Below, piece after piece: positions 22,306 through 30,314 of a DNA stretch of 33,158 nucleotides. The notes below the pieces were generated by a model that had not been told where the DNA came from, made no database searches, and saw only the letters and a program-made list of their open reading frames with translations. The stretch lies in assembly GCA_027450145.1 (NCBI GenBank), contig DAIDKH010000047.1:1-33158 (forward strand), in the 5' to 3' direction. The first letter of the stretch is position 1, and each line of letters begins with the position of its first letter. This stretch comes from Chthonomonadaceae bacterium (GTDB lineage: Bacteria; Armatimonadota; Chthonomonadetes; Chthonomonadales; Chthonomonadaceae). The position numbers and the translations under genes are program-made.

Positions 22306-23894
22306 CCTGCAATATTGGCTGGTCCATTGGCTTTTCGCGCGAGCCACACCAGTCTAGCAAGAAACAACATGCATACAAGCACAAACCAGTCCCCAAAGCG
22401 AACGTAGAAGGTGCGACCGTGCATACGATGTACGACAATATCAATGTAGCCTGGCTCGTCGTCGGGTAACCTGTCGATCATTCGGCCCTCGGCATCCATC
22501 ACACACGTAATGCCTGTAGTAGTTGACCGTACCACCTCGCGCCGGTTTTCAATTGCCCTTAGAGTTACTGCGGCAATGTGCTGTTGCCGTGCCGCCGTAC
22601 TTCTAAACCACGAATCATTGCTCTGCGTAACCAGAAGATCTGCCCCTAAATTGGTCATAGCACGGACATCCATTGGATACATAGACTCATAGCAGATGAA
22701 CGTGCCAATGGAGAAACGTCCAACTTTCGGAGTTCGGCCAACCATGGGAGAGTCATGTGGTCCAACGCTCACATCATCCGGAGGAAATTGGAACGCTCGG
22801 CCGACTATTGGATCCAGAATTCCGCGAAATGGTATGAACTCGCCGAACGGAACGAGGCGTTGTTTATCGTATCGTTCCGGTTTGCCATCTCCCGGCAAAA
22901 ACATAACGGAACTGTTTGTCTCGCTGGTTCCCAAGGTGGCATCAACACGACTACCTGTAACCACAGCAGCATCATACTTGTTGGCTAAAGCGTGCAGGAA
23001 CTCATATGCCCTGGGATTGTGAATCGCATCGTTAGGCATGCCAGTTTCGGGCCACACATACAGGTCGGGCGGTGGCGACGCGACACTTGCCGATTTAGTG
23101 AGGCCGGCGTAGAGCGCATACTGCGCATCCGGCGAGGGGACGTTAAACGACGACACGCCAGTCTGCATGTCTGCGACGACCATCGACGGCCCTGTGTCGT
23201 ACTGCTGTAATCTTGCCGAGCCGTATAGGCACACCATCATCGTGGCTACACCGGCGAACCAGAGAGGCCGACTTCTATCCGGACGATCGGGATTCAGTGA
23301 CCAATATGCGATAGCACCGCCAACCAATGCGAGCAGAAAGCTGACACCGTAGGCTCCCGTTATGTCCGAAATCTGGAGCACAGGCAGGAAGTGGTATTGT
23401 GTGTAACTTAATTGTTCCCAGGGCATCGAGAGCGAACCGAGGGTTCTTGCCCACTCCATAACAACCCACGCGGAGGCCCAACCCACCACTTTAAGAACGG
23501 GGTTTTGAATGCGAGAGATTTTCCAGGCAGCACCTGCCCAGGCAGCATAAAAAAGGGCAAGCACAAGTGTTAGTCCAAACCACGCGAGCCACCCAATGGG
23601 CGAGCCAGTCCAACCCACAATAGTCCAACCAGTCCAATACCACAATGGCCCAAGAAAAAACCATCCAAAGAGGTAGCCGCGTCGAGCGGCCTGAGCGACT
23701 CCGCGTGACCTGGATACGCTGATCATCAGCGGCGCTAAGGCGACCCAGGCCAAAGGCCACAAGCCGACAGGAGGAGAGGAAAGCCAGAGAAGTAAACCGG
23801 CTGCTATTGCTAACGACGCACCGGCCTTGCCCTTCACGGGCTCGTTAGCGGCCGCTGGTCCGTCTTCCGGTTGTATTTTATGTGCAGTTGCCAC
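22302..23894 (-). CDS. lnt: Apolipoprotein N-acyltransferase
   Basis: Adds the third acyl chain to the N-terminal cysteine of lipoproteins at the periplasmic face of the inner membrane, a step typical of diderm bacteria. The 530 residues have about six hydrophobic segments in the first 200 and a nitrilase-like domain. The catalytic triad is Glu283 in WPETG, Lys344 in YDKQRLVPFGE and Cys401 in FICYES. A last membrane segment is near 500-520. The start is GTG at 23894 with only a weak AGG upstream. A compound hairpin at 23911-23950 lies in its leader. Confidence 0.96.
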   Translation of the reverse strand: MATAHKIQPEDGPAAANEPVKGKAGASLAIAAGLLLWLSSPPVGLWPLAWVALAPLMISVSRSRGVAQAARRGYLFGWFFLGPLWYWTGWTIVGWTGSPIGWLAWFGLTLVLALFYAAWAGAAWKISRIQNPVLKVVGWASAWVVMEWARTLGSLSMPWEQLSYTQYHFLPVLQISDITGAYGVSFLLALVGGAIAYWSLNPDRPDRSRPLWFAGVATMMVCLYGSARLQQYDTGPSMVVADMQTGVSSFNVPSPDAQYALYAGLTKSASVASPPPDLYVWPETGMPNDAIHNPRAYEFLHALANKYDAAVVTGSRVDATLGTSETNSSVMFLPGDGKPERYDKQRLVPFGEFIPFRGILDPIVGRAFQFPPDDVSVGPHDSPMVGRTPKVGRFSIGTFICYESMYPMDVRAMTNLGADLLVTQSNDSWFRSTAARQQHIAAVTLRAIENRREVVRSTTTGITCVMDAEGRMIDRLPDDEPGYIDIVVHRMHGRTFYVRFGDWFVLVCMLFLARLVWLARKANGPANIAG

Positions 23895-23910
23895 AGAGTT
23901 GTTGTACCTG

Positions 23911-23950
23911 AAACCTGTTAAAATAAGCTACCTTGAGGTAGCACAGGTTT
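23911..23950. promoter_or_regulatory. Compound hairpin in the lnt / Tat-lipoprotein divergent spacer
   Basis: AAACCTGT (23911-23918) pairs with ACAGGTTT (23943-23950), and inside it GCTACC (23927-23932) pairs with GGTAGC (23937-23942) over a TTGA loop; an 8-base AT bulge separates the helices on one side. It starts 17 bases upstream of lnt and ends 12 bases before the -10 box of the opposite gene. It may be an lnt leader attenuator or a protein-binding dyad. Confidence 0.4.
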
Positions 23951-23962
23951 TATTCTGTAAAG

Positions 23963-23968
23963 TATAAT
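23963..23968 (+). promoter_or_regulatory. -10 box for the Tat lipoprotein gene
   Basis: TATAAT in AAGTATAATCTACC, 65 bases before the ATG at 24034. No convincing -35 is seen; the compound hairpin occupies that position. Confidence 0.4.
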
Positions 23969-24033
23969 CTACCAATTCACAGCCAGTTTGGTTATCAATC
24001 TTCAGCAGTATATTGCCTCAGGAGCTGCATGAT

Positions 24034-24933
24034 ATGTCAAAGAACGAGCCACCTAACAGCTCCCACCATCTACTTACCCGTAGAGACCTATTGCGCTCTG
24101 GTGCAGCCCTCACGGCGCTCTCTGCAACAGGTTGTGCGGCACCGGTTCCCGGCACGGTCAATCAACTGACGGGGTATCGCTTGCGAGCAACGATCAACTT
24201 CAACGACACCCTCTCGGGCAGCTACTACTACTTCGTTCTCATTAACAACAGGCACAGCAGCATACCTCAAGCGAATGGCCCCATACCTGTGGGCGGCCCG
24301 CTAAGCGGCAACACCTACGGCAATGGCTTTGCTACCGGCAGCACCTCTGGAACAAGTGGATTTACCGATATTGTTCTGTATGGTCAGCAGCTTCCTATTG
24401 GAATCGCCCAAAACAACACGGCAATTTACCATGTCATTGGCGAAGATGCCACCGACCTAGGTAACGCAAACTATTTCGATTTGCGCTTCATTCGTCAGAC
24501 CGGAAATGCTCTTCAAACCAGTGACCCCATTAACAGCGGAAACCCAGCCACAGGAAGCCAGCTGATCTGGGAGATTGACCTCGGTCAATTAACTATCGAC
24601 CCTACCACCAACCTACCATATGCCAGTTCTGCAACACGCCTCTCTGCCGTTCAACAAATGAGTTGGCTGCAAATCAACATAGTGGCGACCAACATTTTGC
24701 CGCGCGATCCTCAAACGGGCGTGAACAAGCAGTACGACTCCATGGGGAACAATAACCAACAGCAGGATTACTATGTTGGTATACCAGTATTTCTCAACGG
24801 TGCGTTTCAACCAGGTTCCTACCCTAATCTTGCTGGCACAGAGGTGACTGGAGATGTCCAACCGCCCGGTTCACCACAAGATCCCAAGCTGGATATGACC
24901 GGCTGGAAGTTTGACCTCTTTCAATCTGGCTAG
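24034..24933 (+). CDS. Tat-exported lipoprotein, unknown function
   Basis: A 299-residue protein opening with a twin-arginine signal (TRRDLLRSGAALTAL) followed by a lipobox-like ATGC, so it is probably exported folded and lipidated. The mature part is low in charge, rich in Gly/Asn/Thr/Ser and beta-like (TINFNDTLSGSYYYFVLIN, YHVIGEDATDLGNANYFDLRF), with no cysteine and no catalytic motif that I recognise. It looks like a surface beta-sandwich protein. The ATG at 24034 has GGAG 9 bases upstream; a TTG at 24013 is an alternative. It is divergent from lnt, which would process it. Its stop is only 4 bases from the convergent ruvB stop. Confidence 0.75.
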   Translation: MSKNEPPNSSHHLLTRRDLLRSGAALTALSATGCAAPVPGTVNQLTGYRLRATINFNDTLSGSYYYFVLINNRHSSIPQANGPIPVGGPLSGNTYGNGFATGSTSGTSGFTDIVLYGQQLPIGIAQNNTAIYHVIGEDATDLGNANYFDLRFIRQTGNALQTSDPINSGNPATGSQLIWEIDLGQLTIDPTTNLPYASSATRLSAVQQMSWLQINIVATNILPRDPQTGVNKQYDSMGNNNQQQDYYVGIPVFLNGAFQPGSYPNLAGTEVTGDVQPPGSPQDPKLDMTGWKFDLFQSG

Positions 24934-24937
24934 TTGC

Positions 24938-26011
24938 TCAAGTCAAATCATCCATCAGTTTGTATTGCGCTGCCCCCTGCTGTAGCGACATTGGCAACGG
25001 CAAGCCGACATGGGCGCACGCCTGCCGGGTGACGGCCCTACCACGTGAAGTACGGTTAAGGAAGCCTAATTGCATGAGATAGGGTTCCGCCATGTCCTCG
25101 ATCGTGTCTCGCTCCTCACCAAGCATTGCCGCAAGCGTTTCAAGGCCCACGGGCCCGCCGTCGAATTTCTGGATAATTGCAGTTAGAAAACGGCGGTCAA
25201 AGGCATCCAGCCCCAATTCGTCCACTTCCAACATCCAAAGTGCTGTTTCGGCCGCTTTCCTGTCGATGGTGCCTGTGCCGCGGACCTGCGCCCAGTCCCT
25301 TACACGGCGAAGTAACCGGTTGGCAACGCGGGGCGTTCCCCGCGACCGGCGCGCTATCTCTAGTGAACCACCGTCATCAACGTGAACATCGAGAATAGCG
25401 GCAGACCGCCGCACGATAGTATTCAGGTCGTCGACATCATAAAGTTGGAGGCCGTGCTGTATGCCAAACCTGTCGCGCATTGGCGATGAAACCATGCCTG
25501 CACGAGTGGTTGCACCTACCAGAGTGAACCGTGGCACCGGCAGTGCCACAGTACGGGCTGCTGGCCCCTGACCAATGACAATATCCATCCGGAAATCCTC
25601 CATTGCCGAGTAGAGAATTTCCTCGACGGTCCTGTTTAACCGGTGGATTTCATCAATAAAAAAGACGCTTTGGGGTTCGAGGCCGGACAATATTGCGGCT
25701 AGATCTCGAGGTTTTTCGAGGGCCGGTCCAGAGGTAATTCGAATCGGCGCATCCATCTCGTTGGCGATAATGTTGCTCAAAGTAGTTTTGCCAAGTCCTG
25801 GTGGGCCGTAAAGCAGTACGTGATCCAGAGTTTCACCGCGGGAGCGAGCAGCCTGAATTGCAATTTTGAGGTTTTCTTTTACCCTTAGCTGGCCGATCAT
25901 CTCGTCGAGCCGACGCGGCCGGATGGAAAGCTCACTCTCGTCATCCGTGCGTGTTCGGGGGTCGATAAGCCTCTCCGGATCGCGGTCGTCTCTGGAACCT
26001 GCTGGCGCCAA
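24938..26011 (-). CDS. ruvB: Holliday junction branch migration helicase subunit RuvB
   Basis: The hexameric AAA+ motor that, with RuvA, drives Holliday junction migration. The 357 residues contain Walker A GPPGLGKT (69-76), Walker [10 protein letters not shown] (Asp120, Glu121), the ATTRAG sensor region, and the C-terminal winged helix with [12 protein letters not shown]. The N-terminus [11 protein letters not shown] is standard. The start is TTG at 26011 with AGGAG 8 bases upstream; no in-frame ATG fits. ruvA and ruvC are not adjacent in this window. Confidence 0.97.
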   Translation of the reverse strand: MAPAGSRDDRDPERLIDPRTRTDDESELSIRPRRLDEMIGQLRVKENLKIAIQAARSRGETLDHVLLYGPPGLGKTTLSNIIANEMDAPIRITSGPALEKPRDLAAILSGLEPQSVFFIDEIHRLNRTVEEILYSAMEDFRMDIVIGQGPAARTVALPVPRFTLVGATTRAGMVSSPMRDRFGIQHGLQLYDVDDLNTIVRRSAAILDVHVDDGGSLEIARRSRGTPRVANRLLRRVRDWAQVRGTGTIDRKAAETALWMLEVDELGLDAFDRRFLTAIIQKFDGGPVGLETLAAMLGEERDTIEDMAEPYLMQLGFLNRTSRGRAVTRQACAHVGLPLPMSLQQGAAQYKLMDDLT

Positions 26012-26098
26012 AATGTGGTCTCCTGCCTCCCATGAAATGTGTCAGCATTACGGTAGTTGTATTGAACCCTAAGCGAAGGGGGAAGCGGCTAAAACTGC

Positions 26099-26104
26099 TA
26101 TAAT
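26099..26104 (+). promoter_or_regulatory. -10 box abutting the 26111 start (leaderless)
   Basis: TATAAT at 26099-26104 is followed 6 bases later by the GTG start codon at 26111. Transcription would begin at or next to the first base of that codon, so the mRNA is predicted to be leaderless. No clear -35 is visible. Confidence 0.45.
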
Positions 26105-26110
26105 GATACT

Positions 26111-28195
26111 GTGAAATGTGTTCTTTTGTCTACTGTGCTGGTCTTCACCATACTTGCTAACGCGTCGGCCGTACCACGGGTTACAGTTGTTGTAGTACCG
26201 GATTTGCGGGCTCACGATCTCGAGAACATCGCGGTTGTTGCTCGTAACATTCGTTCGACCACGGCCGGGTTTATTGTTTGCCGCGCCGGTGGCCACGGTA
26301 CAGCGCAGCTTCGGCCGGATGGGCGCGATCGCCTCAGTTCACTCTTACTTACAATTGCGGCAGGTGCCCGAACGGTTGGACCAGCGGGCTCAATCATGGC
26401 TGCCTCCTCACCGCCTAACTCACTCGCGCCGGCGCAGGTCCCTGCGGTGCTATGGAGTTCTATACTACGCTTTGCGAAGGAGGAACCCTATCCAGTCCAT
26501 ACGGGCATTCTAGGCGATTTAGTGCACCGAGCAGGCATGACTACCGCAAGCATTGCTGATGCCCACACACCCTATGAATCGGCTCTTTCAATGCTGCTGA
26601 CTGCCGATAGCTCCGGGAATTCAGATACATCCGCTGGCATGTTGATGTTAAGCAAACGGTCGGCGTGTAGTCCTGGTGGCGTGGAGACAGATGTGACACG
26701 CCTTGAGAACTCGTGGATGTCGCTGCCGCAAAGTGTTGGTCTTTGCGCCATAACGATCTGGTCGCTACGCCGTGCGGATCATTCCGCACCGAAGTGTCTA
26801 CCAACCGCTGCATCAGCGCATAGGCGAAAGGCATTGGACGACGTCAATGAGATTCTAACGAGCGTGGTACGAAAGGCGATACCGCGTGGTGGATACGTAC
26901 TTTTGCTCGCGCCTGGGCCAGCAGTCGCCAGTCCACCAATAGACAGGTTGGCTCCTTTTTTAATGGCAGGTCATGGTGTAATTCCTGGGGCACTTTCAAC
27001 ATATTCCACGAACGTGAGAGCGGTTGCAGTAAATACCGACGTGCTGCCTACCATCCTGAAACTCCTGGCCATTCATTCAAGGGTACGATTGGTTGGCCGG
27101 TACATTAGCGGTGACCATTCACCACTTAACTTGCGAGAGTACCGATCGCTTCACAGGATGTTGGTACTTCGCGCCATCAGTCAACAGAAATTTGGTGGCT
27201 TGCCCACACTTCAACTGATATTACTAATCGCCTGCATCGCGGCGATCATCCTAAACCGAGCCAGCATTTATAGTAGTGCGGCATGCGTACTGGCAACATT
27301 GCCTGTGGCGCTGCTATTACTGCCTCTACTGCCCACGGCCTCGGTATATGCACAGGGCATAGAAATCGCTATATGCTTTGCGTTATCGGGTTTAGCGGGC
27401 TACTTTTGGCCAACCAGAGCTACCTTGGTGGTCTGCTCACTGACAGGGATCCTCGTCATAACGTGTGTGGCTGACTTGCTGACAGGCTGTCACCTCCAGC
27501 GCATCGCGTGGATGAGCTATTCGGTTATGGAGGCTGCGCGGTTCTTTGGTGTTGGCGGAGAGTATACTGGTGCGACCTTGGGCAGTGCAATAGTGGCGAC
27601 TGCCTGCCTGAACCAGCGCTCAAGTAAATTCCTGCTTATATCAATAACTGCCATCTTTGCCCTCTCGATCCTTATGGCCTGGCCCGCCGCTGGCGCGAAG
27701 GTTGGGGCACTACCCACCGGCATCTGTGTCACAGGTCTCGCATTAGTTGCATTCTCGAACAAACGGATTAAGCTAGCCTATATCACTGCTGCTGCAGCTG
27801 CCGTTGCAATGCTCCTTACAATTCTAGTCGTTGTTGACAAGCGACGGACTATGCATGAATCACAGTTAGGCCGTGCTTTTCAAGGCCATGCAGGTGGCAC
27901 AATACTGCAAATCGCCGAACGCAAACTTGCTATGAGCGGTTACCTGCTAACTCATAGCATTTGGGCACTCGTTTTGGTGGCCGCGCTCATCACTGTGTGG
28001 CAGGCAACCCAGCGCCTTGGTTCTACCGGCAAAGCTCTAGCGACAATCTCCTGGCTAGGAGCTTTCTGCTGTCTTATCTTTAACGATGCTGGCCCGGCCA
28101 TAGCCTCAGCATTCGTAGTTCCGGTTACCGCCTACCTAGTGACCAAATGCGCACAGACATCGGGCTGCCAAGTGACCTCATCACATCAGATTTAA
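26111..28195 (+). CDS. Alkaline-phosphatase-fold domain fused to multi-pass membrane domain
   Basis: A 694-residue protein in two halves. After a signal-like N-terminus cleaved near ASA (residue 20), residues 21-360 resemble the alkaline phosphatase/sulfatase fold. The opening strand is VTVVVVPDLRAHDL. Later comes APFLMAGHGVIPGALSTYST, then VNTDVLPTILKLLAI and LVGRYISG, which mirror 'p-ll-G-gi--G-l-s-sTR--Gvv-ntDiapTlL-llGi' in that family. The usual metal-binding nucleophile and His/Asp pairs are not evident, so it may be a pseudoenzyme. From about 370 to the end there are roughly ten membrane segments. Start: GTG at 26111, with the -10 box directly before it. It is divergent from ruvB. Function unknown. 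Confidence 0.75.
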   Translation: MKCVLLSTVLVFTILANASAVPRVTVVVVPDLRAHDLENIAVVARNIRSTTAGFIVCRAGGHGTAQLRPDGRDRLSSLLLTIAAGARTVGPAGSIMAASSPPNSLAPAQVPAVLWSSILRFAKEEPYPVHTGILGDLVHRAGMTTASIADAHTPYESALSMLLTADSSGNSDTSAGMLMLSKRSACSPGGVETDVTRLENSWMSLPQSVGLCAITIWSLRRADHSAPKCLPTAASAHRRKALDDVNEILTSVVRKAIPRGGYVLLLAPGPAVASPPIDRLAPFLMAGHGVIPGALSTYSTNVRAVAVNTDVLPTILKLLAIHSRVRLVGRYISGDHSPLNLREYRSLHRMLVLRAISQQKFGGLPTLQLILLIACIAAIILNRASIYSSAACVLATLPVALLLLPLLPTASVYAQGIEIAICFALSGLAGYFWPTRATLVVCSLTGILVITCVADLLTGCHLQRIAWMSYSVMEAARFFGVGGEYTGATLGSAIVATACLNQRSSKFLLISITAIFALSILMAWPAAGAKVGALPTGICVTGLALVAFSNKRIKLAYITAAAAAVAMLLTILVVVDKRRTMHESQLGRAFQGHAGGTILQIAERKLAMSGYLLTHSIWALVLVAALITVWQATQRLGSTGKALATISWLGAFCCLIFNDAGPAIASAFVVPVTAYLVTKCAQTSGCQVTSSHQI

Positions 28196-28275
28196 ACACC
28201 TTTATTGCACCCAATGAAAATTCGGGGACCTATTTACTTCAATTTTGTGTGAATAGTCTGTTTCCGATGGCCGCG

Positions 28276-28297
28276 GTAGCATGAAATTACATGCTGC
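28276..28297 (+). terminator. Hairpin downstream of the 26111 gene
   Basis: GTAGCATG (28276-28283) pairs with CATGCTGC (28290-28297), with one G-T pair, around a 6-base AT loop, and is followed by AGTTTCC. It is a modest intrinsic-terminator candidate about 80 bases after the stop. The remaining gap up to 28504 holds the fmdB promoter region. Confidence 0.35.
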
Positions 28298-28400
28298 AGT
28301 TTCCATTATGATCGCCAACGGACGTATTCCTGGTCAATAATCGTAATGAAAATCACCTGCTAACTGTAATGGATAGCCTTAGCACCACTGTTGCGATAGT

Positions 28401-28437
28401 GCAGAGAGTAATGCTCTCTGCCTAATTCGGCTATAAT
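28401..28437 (+). promoter_or_regulatory. fmdB promoter with operator-like dyad
   Basis: A -10 TATAAT at 28432-28437 has, where the -35 should be, the perfect dyad GCAGAGAG (28401-28408) TAATG CTCTCTGC (28414-28421). A protein bound there would control the promoter. The predicted 60-base leader contains a TCGG-GTAA-CCGA mini-hairpin with a GNRA loop, and GAGG lies 8 bases before the ATG at 28505. Confidence 0.5.
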
Positions 28438-28504
28438 GTACATATCCATCTATCGCACAGATGCGCCATTACTCGGGTAACCGACCCTACAATGAGGAAT
28501 TTAG

Positions 28505-28795
28505 ATGCCTACCTACGGATATCAATGTACAAGTTGCAAGCATGAATTTCAGGTATTTCAGGCGATGAAAGACGCTCCAATCTCCGAATGCCCGGAATGT
28601 GCTGCGCCGGTGAAGCGGCTGCTGTACCCTGTGGGCGTAGTGTTTAAGGGATCCGGATGGTACGTTACAGATTCGCGCAAACCGGAGCCGCCCGAATCCA
28701 GCGGTAGCTCCGCAAACACGAGCAAACCGACAGAGAGTTCCAAGCCGGGCGCGGAAACTACTGCACCAGCTACCGCGACATCAGACTCAAAATAG
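28505..28795 (+). CDS. FmdB family zinc ribbon protein
   Basis: A 96-residue protein: MPTYGYQCTSCKHEFQ with Cys8/Cys11, then CPEC with Cys29/Cys32, forming a single zinc ribbon, then VFKGSGWYVTDSR, the conserved end of the FmdB core. A 35-residue Ser/Thr/Pro/Glu-rich tail follows and is probably disordered. FmdB was named as a putative regulator in a formamidase operon, but the family is widespread and its role is uncertain. It stands alone between a dyad-controlled promoter and a strong terminator, so it is probably a single-gene transcript. Confidence 0.92.
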   Translation: MPTYGYQCTSCKHEFQVFQAMKDAPISECPECAAPVKRLLYPVGVVFKGSGWYVTDSRKPEPPESSGSSANTSKPTESSKPGAETTAPATATSDSK

Positions 28796-28813
28796 CCTGA
28801 CATCGACGAAAGG

Positions 28814-28862
28814 ATGCCGGCCCAACAGGAATAGATCCAGTAGTTGAGCCGGCATATGTTTT
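28814..28862 (+). terminator. Intrinsic terminator of the fmdB gene
   Basis: ATGCCGGC (28814-28821) pairs with GCCGGCAT (28848-28855), with an inner CAAC/GTTG helix, followed by TTTT at 28859-28862. It begins 18 bases after the stop. Confidence 0.65.
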
Positions 28863-28983
28863 CGATTCGTAGTGGTCATTAATCGTTCAGTTCCAGTGTT
28901 CCAACATAACGCTCGGTTCCTGTTAGATCGCCAACTTAGGCACTTTGTACAGCGCGATTGTTAAGCCGCCATCGGCAGTGTAC

Positions 28984-29003
28984 ACAGAGTAATTACCCTC
29001 TGT
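28984..29003. promoter_or_regulatory. Second CAGAG...CTCTG dyad
   Basis: ACAGAG (28984-28989), TAATTACC, CTCTGT (28998-29003). It shares the CAGAG...TAAT...CTCTG layout with the dyad over the fmdB promoter. It lies in the 430-base gene-free stretch between the fmdB terminator and the end of the HTH gene. Confidence 0.35.
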
Positions 29004-29112
29004 CACGCACAATCTGTAGTGGGATCATTAGGTTACGACGATAATCTAAATCACCACATCCCCATTACAGATCCACCGCTAGCCGAGGTACCGTCCTGTT
29101 AGGTTCTTGCGG

Positions 29113-29141
29113 TTCATCAATCCTGATGAACATAATCATCA
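29113..29141. repeat. Overlapping inverted repeats TTCATCA / TGATGAA / TCATCA
   Basis: TTCATCA (29113-29119) pairs with TGATGAA (29124-29130) over a 4-base loop, while TGATGA (29124-29129) can instead pair with TCATCA (29136-29141). The two stems exclude each other. It lies 152 bases beyond the stop of the HTH gene. The rest of 28863-29292 holds no supported gene. Confidence 0.4.
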
Positions 29142-29292
29142 CCGCGGCCAGCACACGGCAATATGAGATGGTTGGAAGCTATATCCTAATCGAATATCCA
29201 GGTGTTCACGTTTTGTTCCGCGATTCTGATAGGTTAGGCGACATCTGTGCCCCACCGCATCCATCATCCCATACTGGTAGTTAATATCTTAG

Positions 29293-29805
29293 CTATCGAG
29301 AGCATGCGCGCACGAATGATGCCATCGGCCTTTCGACCCACTGAGTTAACAGCATAACCCTTGGAAATCCAATAAGGGGCCCCTTCTCAAGATTGGTAAG
29401 CATGCTTACAGTAAATCCGGGTAGTTCGTTAGCCACCTGCTGCCATGTCATCTCTCTCTGTAGTCGTTCCTGACACAACGCCACATAAAGCGCCCTTGTG
29501 TCTAATCGCAATATTTCATGCTCCCCTGCCACCGGTAACCTCTGTTCTTGAATAGTACCATCCTCAGCGCCTGTAAGAAAGCTCTCCGGTGATCTCTTCA
29601 GCCATCGTAACACTTGTAATACTACTGCACTCGTAACACTTCGCTTCTTCAGCATGTCGCGAAGTGTGCCTGGGCTAATCGGAATGGAGTCAGTGGCCTC
29701 GAATGGCCGATTAATTTCAGCCGCCACCTGTTTCCAGGTGTAATCCATTGCGCGTCTACGTTCATCTAAAGCCCTATGCAGCGCCAACATATCGAAGGAC
29801 TCCAT
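29293..29805 (-). CDS. Tandem HTH (XRE-like) protein, internal duplication
   Basis: A 170-residue protein built of two similar units, at about 7-77 and 105-165. Each has an AL-x(4)-ER helix, then TWKQVAAE (23-30) or TWQQVANE (120-127), then S-x-x-x-L (SPGTLRDML or TVSMLTNLE), and ends with a hydrophobic helix and W(L/V)-x-R-(S)P-x-SF. The 'TW-QVA-E' plus 'S--tL' layout is that of a lambda-repressor/XRE-type helix-turn-helix, so the protein probably carries two DNA-binding domains in one chain. No sensor domain is present. GGAGGG lies upstream of the ATG. It is flanked by inverted repeats on both sides, including a forked hairpin in its own leader. No target or partner is evident. Confidence 0.7.
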   Translation of the reverse strand: MESFDMLALHRALDERRRAMDYTWKQVAAEINRPFEATDSIPISPGTLRDMLKKRSVTSAVVLQVLRWLKRSPESFLTGAEDGTIQEQRLPVAGEHEILRLDTRALYVALCQERLQREMTWQQVANELPGFTVSMLTNLEKGPLIGFPRVMLLTQWVERPMASFVRACSR

Positions 29806-29856
29806 AATCCCTACCCTCCGTTAAATTCAACGTCCGGCTCCATGCACGCATGAATA

Positions 29857-29938
29857 GCTCACCAGAAGCAAACCAGATGGGCGTTCCGTCATTACTAAAA
29901 CGAATAATGCCAATTCAAACGCCACCCTCCTGGTGAGC
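29857..29938 (-). promoter_or_regulatory. Forked hairpin / long inverted repeat upstream of the HTH gene
   Basis: GCTCACCAG (29857-29865) and CTGGTGAGC (29930-29938) are a perfect 9-bp inverted repeat 64 bases apart. Within it GGCGTT (near 29880) pairs with AACGCC (near 29919), and ATTA with TAAT. It sits 52-133 bases upstream of the HTH gene and would be transcribed in its leader, or act as paired operators. Confidence 0.4.
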
Positions 29939-30114
29939 ATAGATCCTGTCGTATCGCTCGCCTACCTATTAGCATTAAATGCCGTCCGTGAAACGTAAGC
30001 CAAAACAACGCCCGGTCAGTGCTCAGGCGCAATTCAATTCGCATCACGTTAATAAGTACCTGCCCCAATGAGCCTGCGGCATCCATGCTGATCAGCGGAA
30101 TTCGATTATTTGCT

Positions 30115-30148
30115 AGTTTGGCCTTCTAGGAAGTGAGGCGCCAAACTG
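30115..30148. repeat. Inverted repeat in the spacer before the M48 gene
   Basis: AGTTTGGC (30115-30122) and GCCAAACT (30140-30148) are an 8-bp perfect inverted repeat with a 17-base loop. The spacer from 29939 to 30314 also has TATAAATC twice, 21 bases apart (30247 and 30268), which may be alternative -10 boxes for the M48 gene. No further gene is supported there. Confidence 0.3.
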
Positions 30149-30314
30149 GAGGAATATACTGGCAACCTAGCATCTCGACTTGCCTTTAATCACATCGCTT
30201 CCGTTATAGGTTGTACTAACATCTTATTCATTACTTGCAGGTACATTATAAATCGACGATTGTTCGGTATAAATCTCAAAAACAAATGGCGCACTTCCAA
30301 ACGGGGATTCAAAC

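Noticed and set aside
29895-30086. 63-codon minus-strand frame upstream of the tandem-HTH gene
   Set aside because: No ribosome site or family resemblance, and its 3' end runs into the forked inverted repeat.
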